Source of the DNA: Ideonella_A intermedia_A
GTDB taxonomy: Bacteria > Pseudomonadota > Gammaproteobacteria > Burkholderiales > Burkholderiaceae_C
Reading direction: 5' to 3'
DNA: 64,000 nt
Assembly: GCA_943370175.1 (NCBI GenBank)
Contig: CALRPU020000025.1
Location: 17,000 to 80,999 of the forward strand
Shown: positions 62,235 to 64,000 of the stretch, piece by piece
Position numbering within the stretch: position 1 is the first letter of the stretch
Layout: every line of letters starts with the position of its first letter
Made by a program: the position numbers and the translations under genes
Notes under the pieces: generated by a model
Seen by the model: the letters and a program-made list of their open reading frames with translations, nothing else
Database searches by the model: none
What the model was told of the DNA's origin: nothing

Positions 62235-63713
62235 AGCCGCAGGCTTGGCGCCAAACAATGCGGCAACTTTCTTCTTCGGCTTGATGTTCGGCGACAGGCC
62301 CCGCGGCGACGCCGTCTGGGCCGACGCCGATTCCCACGTGGGCTTGGCGTCGGACGACGCCTCGTAAGGCTGGTCGAAAAAGGGATCGCGCGCGGCCCGT
62401 GGCGGCGTGGACGCGGTGGGACGGCTGAACGCGGCCGGCGCTCGGGCCGCACGCGGCTCGTCATCGGCTTCGCGACGGCTGCGTTCACGGGGCTCGCGAC
62501 GCGGTGTGCCGTCGTCCAGGTCCAGGACCTCCAGGTCGATCTGCTTCTTGATCAGCTTCTCGATGTCCGCCACCAGCCGCGCGTCCTCGCGGGTGACCAG
62601 GGTGACGGCCAGGCCGGACGCACCAGCGCGTCCCGTGCGCCCGATGCGGTGCACGTAGTCTTCCGCGTTGAACGGCACATCGAAATTGAACACCGCCGGC
62701 AGGTCGGCGATGTCCAGTCCGCGCGCCGCCACGTCGGTGCACACCAGCACGTCGACCTCGTTGCGCTTGAAGGCTTCCAGCGCCTTCAGGCGCTCGTCTT
62801 GCGACTTGTCGCCGTGCAGCGCGTTGGTTCGCAGGCCATCCCGCTCGAACGAGCGGGCCAGCCGTGCGCAACCGAGCTTGGAGTTCACGAACACGATCGC
62901 CTGGGTCAAGGAACGCTCACGAATCAGCTTCAGCACCATGGCCCGCTTGTCATCGGTGCTGACGCTGTAGAAACGCTGCTCGACGTTGGTGGCGGTGGCG
63001 TTGGGCCGGGCCACCTCGACCAGCAGCGGGTTCTGCAGGTAGCTCTCGGCCAGGCGTTTGATTTCCGGCGAGAAAGTTGCCGAGAACAGCAGGGTCTGCC
63101 GCTGCTTGGGCAGGTAACTCAGGATGCGCTGCAAGTCGGGCAGGAAGCCGATGTCCAGCATGCGGTCCGCCTCGTCCAGCACCACGTACTCGACCTGGTT
63201 CAGCACGCAGTTCTTGGCTTCGATGTGGTCGAGCAGGCGCCCCGGGGTGGCGATCAGCACTTCGACCCCCGCCTTCAGCTCGGCCGTTTGGGGCTTCATG
63301 TCGATGCCTCCGAACACCACCGCGGCGCGCAGCTTGGTGTGCTTCGAATACGCCTTGACGTTGTTGGCGACCTGATCGGCCAACTCGCGCGTTGGTGCCA
63401 GCACCAAGGCCCGCACCGGGTGGCGCGCGGGCGACATGCTGGGGTTCTCATGCCGCAACATCTTCTGCAGCAGCGGGATCGAGAACGCCGCCGTCTTGCC
63501 GGTGCCGGTCTGCGCGGCGCCCATGATGTCGCGGCCTTCCAGCACCAGCGGGATCGCTTTGGCCTGGATGGGCGTCATCATCAGATAGCCAGAGTCGGCC
63601 ACCGCCCGAAGCAGCTTGGGGTCGAGCGGCAAGGTGTCGAAACGGGCCGGTGCAGGGGTCGGCGTGGAGGCCTCGGGCGGGGTGCCGTCGGCGGTCGGTA
63701 GCGTTGAACTCAT
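62214..63713 (-). CDS. rhlE: DEAD-box RNA helicase RhlE
   Basis: A 499-residue helicase. The Q-motif region (MMTPIQAKAIP) is followed by motif I AQTGTGKTAAFS, motif II VLDEADRMLDIG, motif III SAT and motif VI HRIGRTGRAG. The C-terminal 110 residues are Arg/Ser/Pro-rich and disordered, as in RhlE-type proteins. It unwinds structured RNA, possibly with RNase E (rne is in this window). It converges on the methyltransferase gene and diverges from rfbB. Confidence 0.93.
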   Translation of the reverse strand: MSSTLPTADGTPPEASTPTPAPARFDTLPLDPKLLRAVADSGYLMMTPIQAKAIPLVLEGRDIMGAAQTGTGKTAAFSIPLLQKMLRHENPSMSPARHPVRALVLAPTRELADQVANNVKAYSKHTKLRAAVVFGGIDMKPQTAELKAGVEVLIATPGRLLDHIEAKNCVLNQVEYVVLDEADRMLDIGFLPDLQRILSYLPKQRQTLLFSATFSPEIKRLAESYLQNPLLVEVARPNATATNVEQRFYSVSTDDKRAMVLKLIRERSLTQAIVFVNSKLGCARLARSFERDGLRTNALHGDKSQDERLKALEAFKRNEVDVLVCTDVAARGLDIADLPAVFNFDVPFNAEDYVHRIGRTGRAGASGLAVTLVTREDARLVADIEKLIKKQIDLEVLDLDDGTPRREPRERSRREADDEPRAARAPAAFSRPTASTPPRAARDPFFDQPYEASSDAKPTWESASAQTASPRGLSPNIKPKKKVAALFGAKPAASTGGQQ

Positions 63714-63852
63714 CCTGCAATTATCGCGCCTAAGCGCGCCCGCACCGTGCAGGCTGGGCTGGCCCCCCTAAAATCCTTCGGTTTGTCCTCGTCAGGCCGT
63801 GGTTCGGCCACACCTGCCGGCTCAACTCACCCTTTCGATTCCGGGACCCTTC

Positions 63853-64000
63853 ATGATCCTCGTCACCGGCGGCGCCGGCTTCATCGGCGCGAACTTTGTA
63901 CTGGACTGGCTGGCCGACCCGCTGGCCGAAGGCGTGGTCAACCTGGACGCGCTGACCTACGCCGGCAACCTGGAAAGCCTGAGCGCGCTGCAAGGCGACG
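63853..64000 (+). CDS. rfbB: dTDP-glucose 4,6-dehydratase, 5' part only
   Basis: The first 49 codons of a gene running off the right edge. The product starts MILVTGGAGFIGANFVLDWL, the NAD-binding Gly-rich motif of RfbB, and continues with NLDALTYAGNLESL, which is diagnostic for dTDP-glucose dehydratase. It begins dTDP-rhamnose synthesis for surface polysaccharide. A TAAAAT hexamer at 63769-63774 is a possible -10 box. Confidence 0.9.
   Translation, partial: MILVTGGAGFIGANFVLDWLADPLAEGVVNLDALTYAGNLESLSALQGD

Noticed and set aside
63719..63735. GATAAT hexamer as a -10 box for rhlE
   Set aside because: It is so close to the rhlE start that the leader would be only a few bases; possible but unsupported.

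Overview
The window is a GC-rich bacterial chromosome segment that is coding almost throughout. The order lepA-lepB-DUF4845-rnc-era-recO-pdxJ-acpS-nagZ, the rpoE-rseA-rseB-mucD block, the fab cluster beside rpmF/yceD, the rne/rluC divergon and a urt/ure nitrogen locus all point to a betaproteobacterium of the order Burkholderiales (Rubrivivax/Leptothrix/Ideonella-like). That placement is inferred from gene content, not from a phylogenetic marker. I saw no tRNA, rRNA, CRISPR array, insertion sequence or prophage.

1-8.2 kb: a NitT/TauT-type ABC importer (binding protein, permease, ATPase), a convergent glutathione S-transferase, then a tight signalling trio. The trio is a REC/HD-GYP response regulator, a family-3 periplasmic binding protein and an 860-residue PAS histidine kinase, with only 12 bp between neighbours. 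An inverted repeat lies directly in front of it.

8.2-28.4 kb: a nitrogen region. The minus strand carries urtABCDE (high-affinity urea ABC importer), a DUF2059 exported protein, a LuxR-type response regulator, and a 1242-residue protein that fuses an NCS1 (cytosine/purine/allantoin-type) transporter to a Cys-rich module, a histidine kinase and a receiver. Across a G-run-rich divergent region the plus strand carries ureA, a small His-rich membrane peptide, ureB and ureC. The accessory genes ureEFG lie 4.2 kb further on, behind serC and beyond an oppositely oriented exeA/gspB pair. No ureD is recognisable in the window.

28.5-33.8 kb: an iron/heme block (bfr facing bfd-hemP-DUF2325 across a 21-bp Fur-type palindrome), a Bcr/CflA-type MFS exporter, and a leucine-rich-repeat protein fused to a eukaryotic-like kinase.

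33.8-40.9 kb: sppA, a Rieske protein, a HAD phosphatase and rluC on the minus strand, diverging from rne, which has a leader of about 660 nt with several hairpins.

40.9-62.2 kb: a long minus-strand housekeeping series: yceD-rpmF-plsX-fabH-fabD-fabG-acpP-fabF, a YgfX-like ORF, rpoE-rseA-rseB-mucD, then (after a hairpin-rich gap with an intrinsic terminator) lepA-lepB-DUF4845-rnc-era-recO-pdxJ-acpS-nagZ. It combines fatty-acid and phospholipid synthesis, envelope-stress control, protein export and RNA processing. Maf and an RsmI-like methyltransferase diverge from it, meeting rhlE head-on; the window ends inside rfbB.

The most unusual element is the transporter-kinase fusion with its overlapping response-regulator gene, placed between the urea importer and urease. 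It looks like a nutrient-sensing two-component system, and urea or nucleobase-derived nitrogen is the natural guess for its signal.
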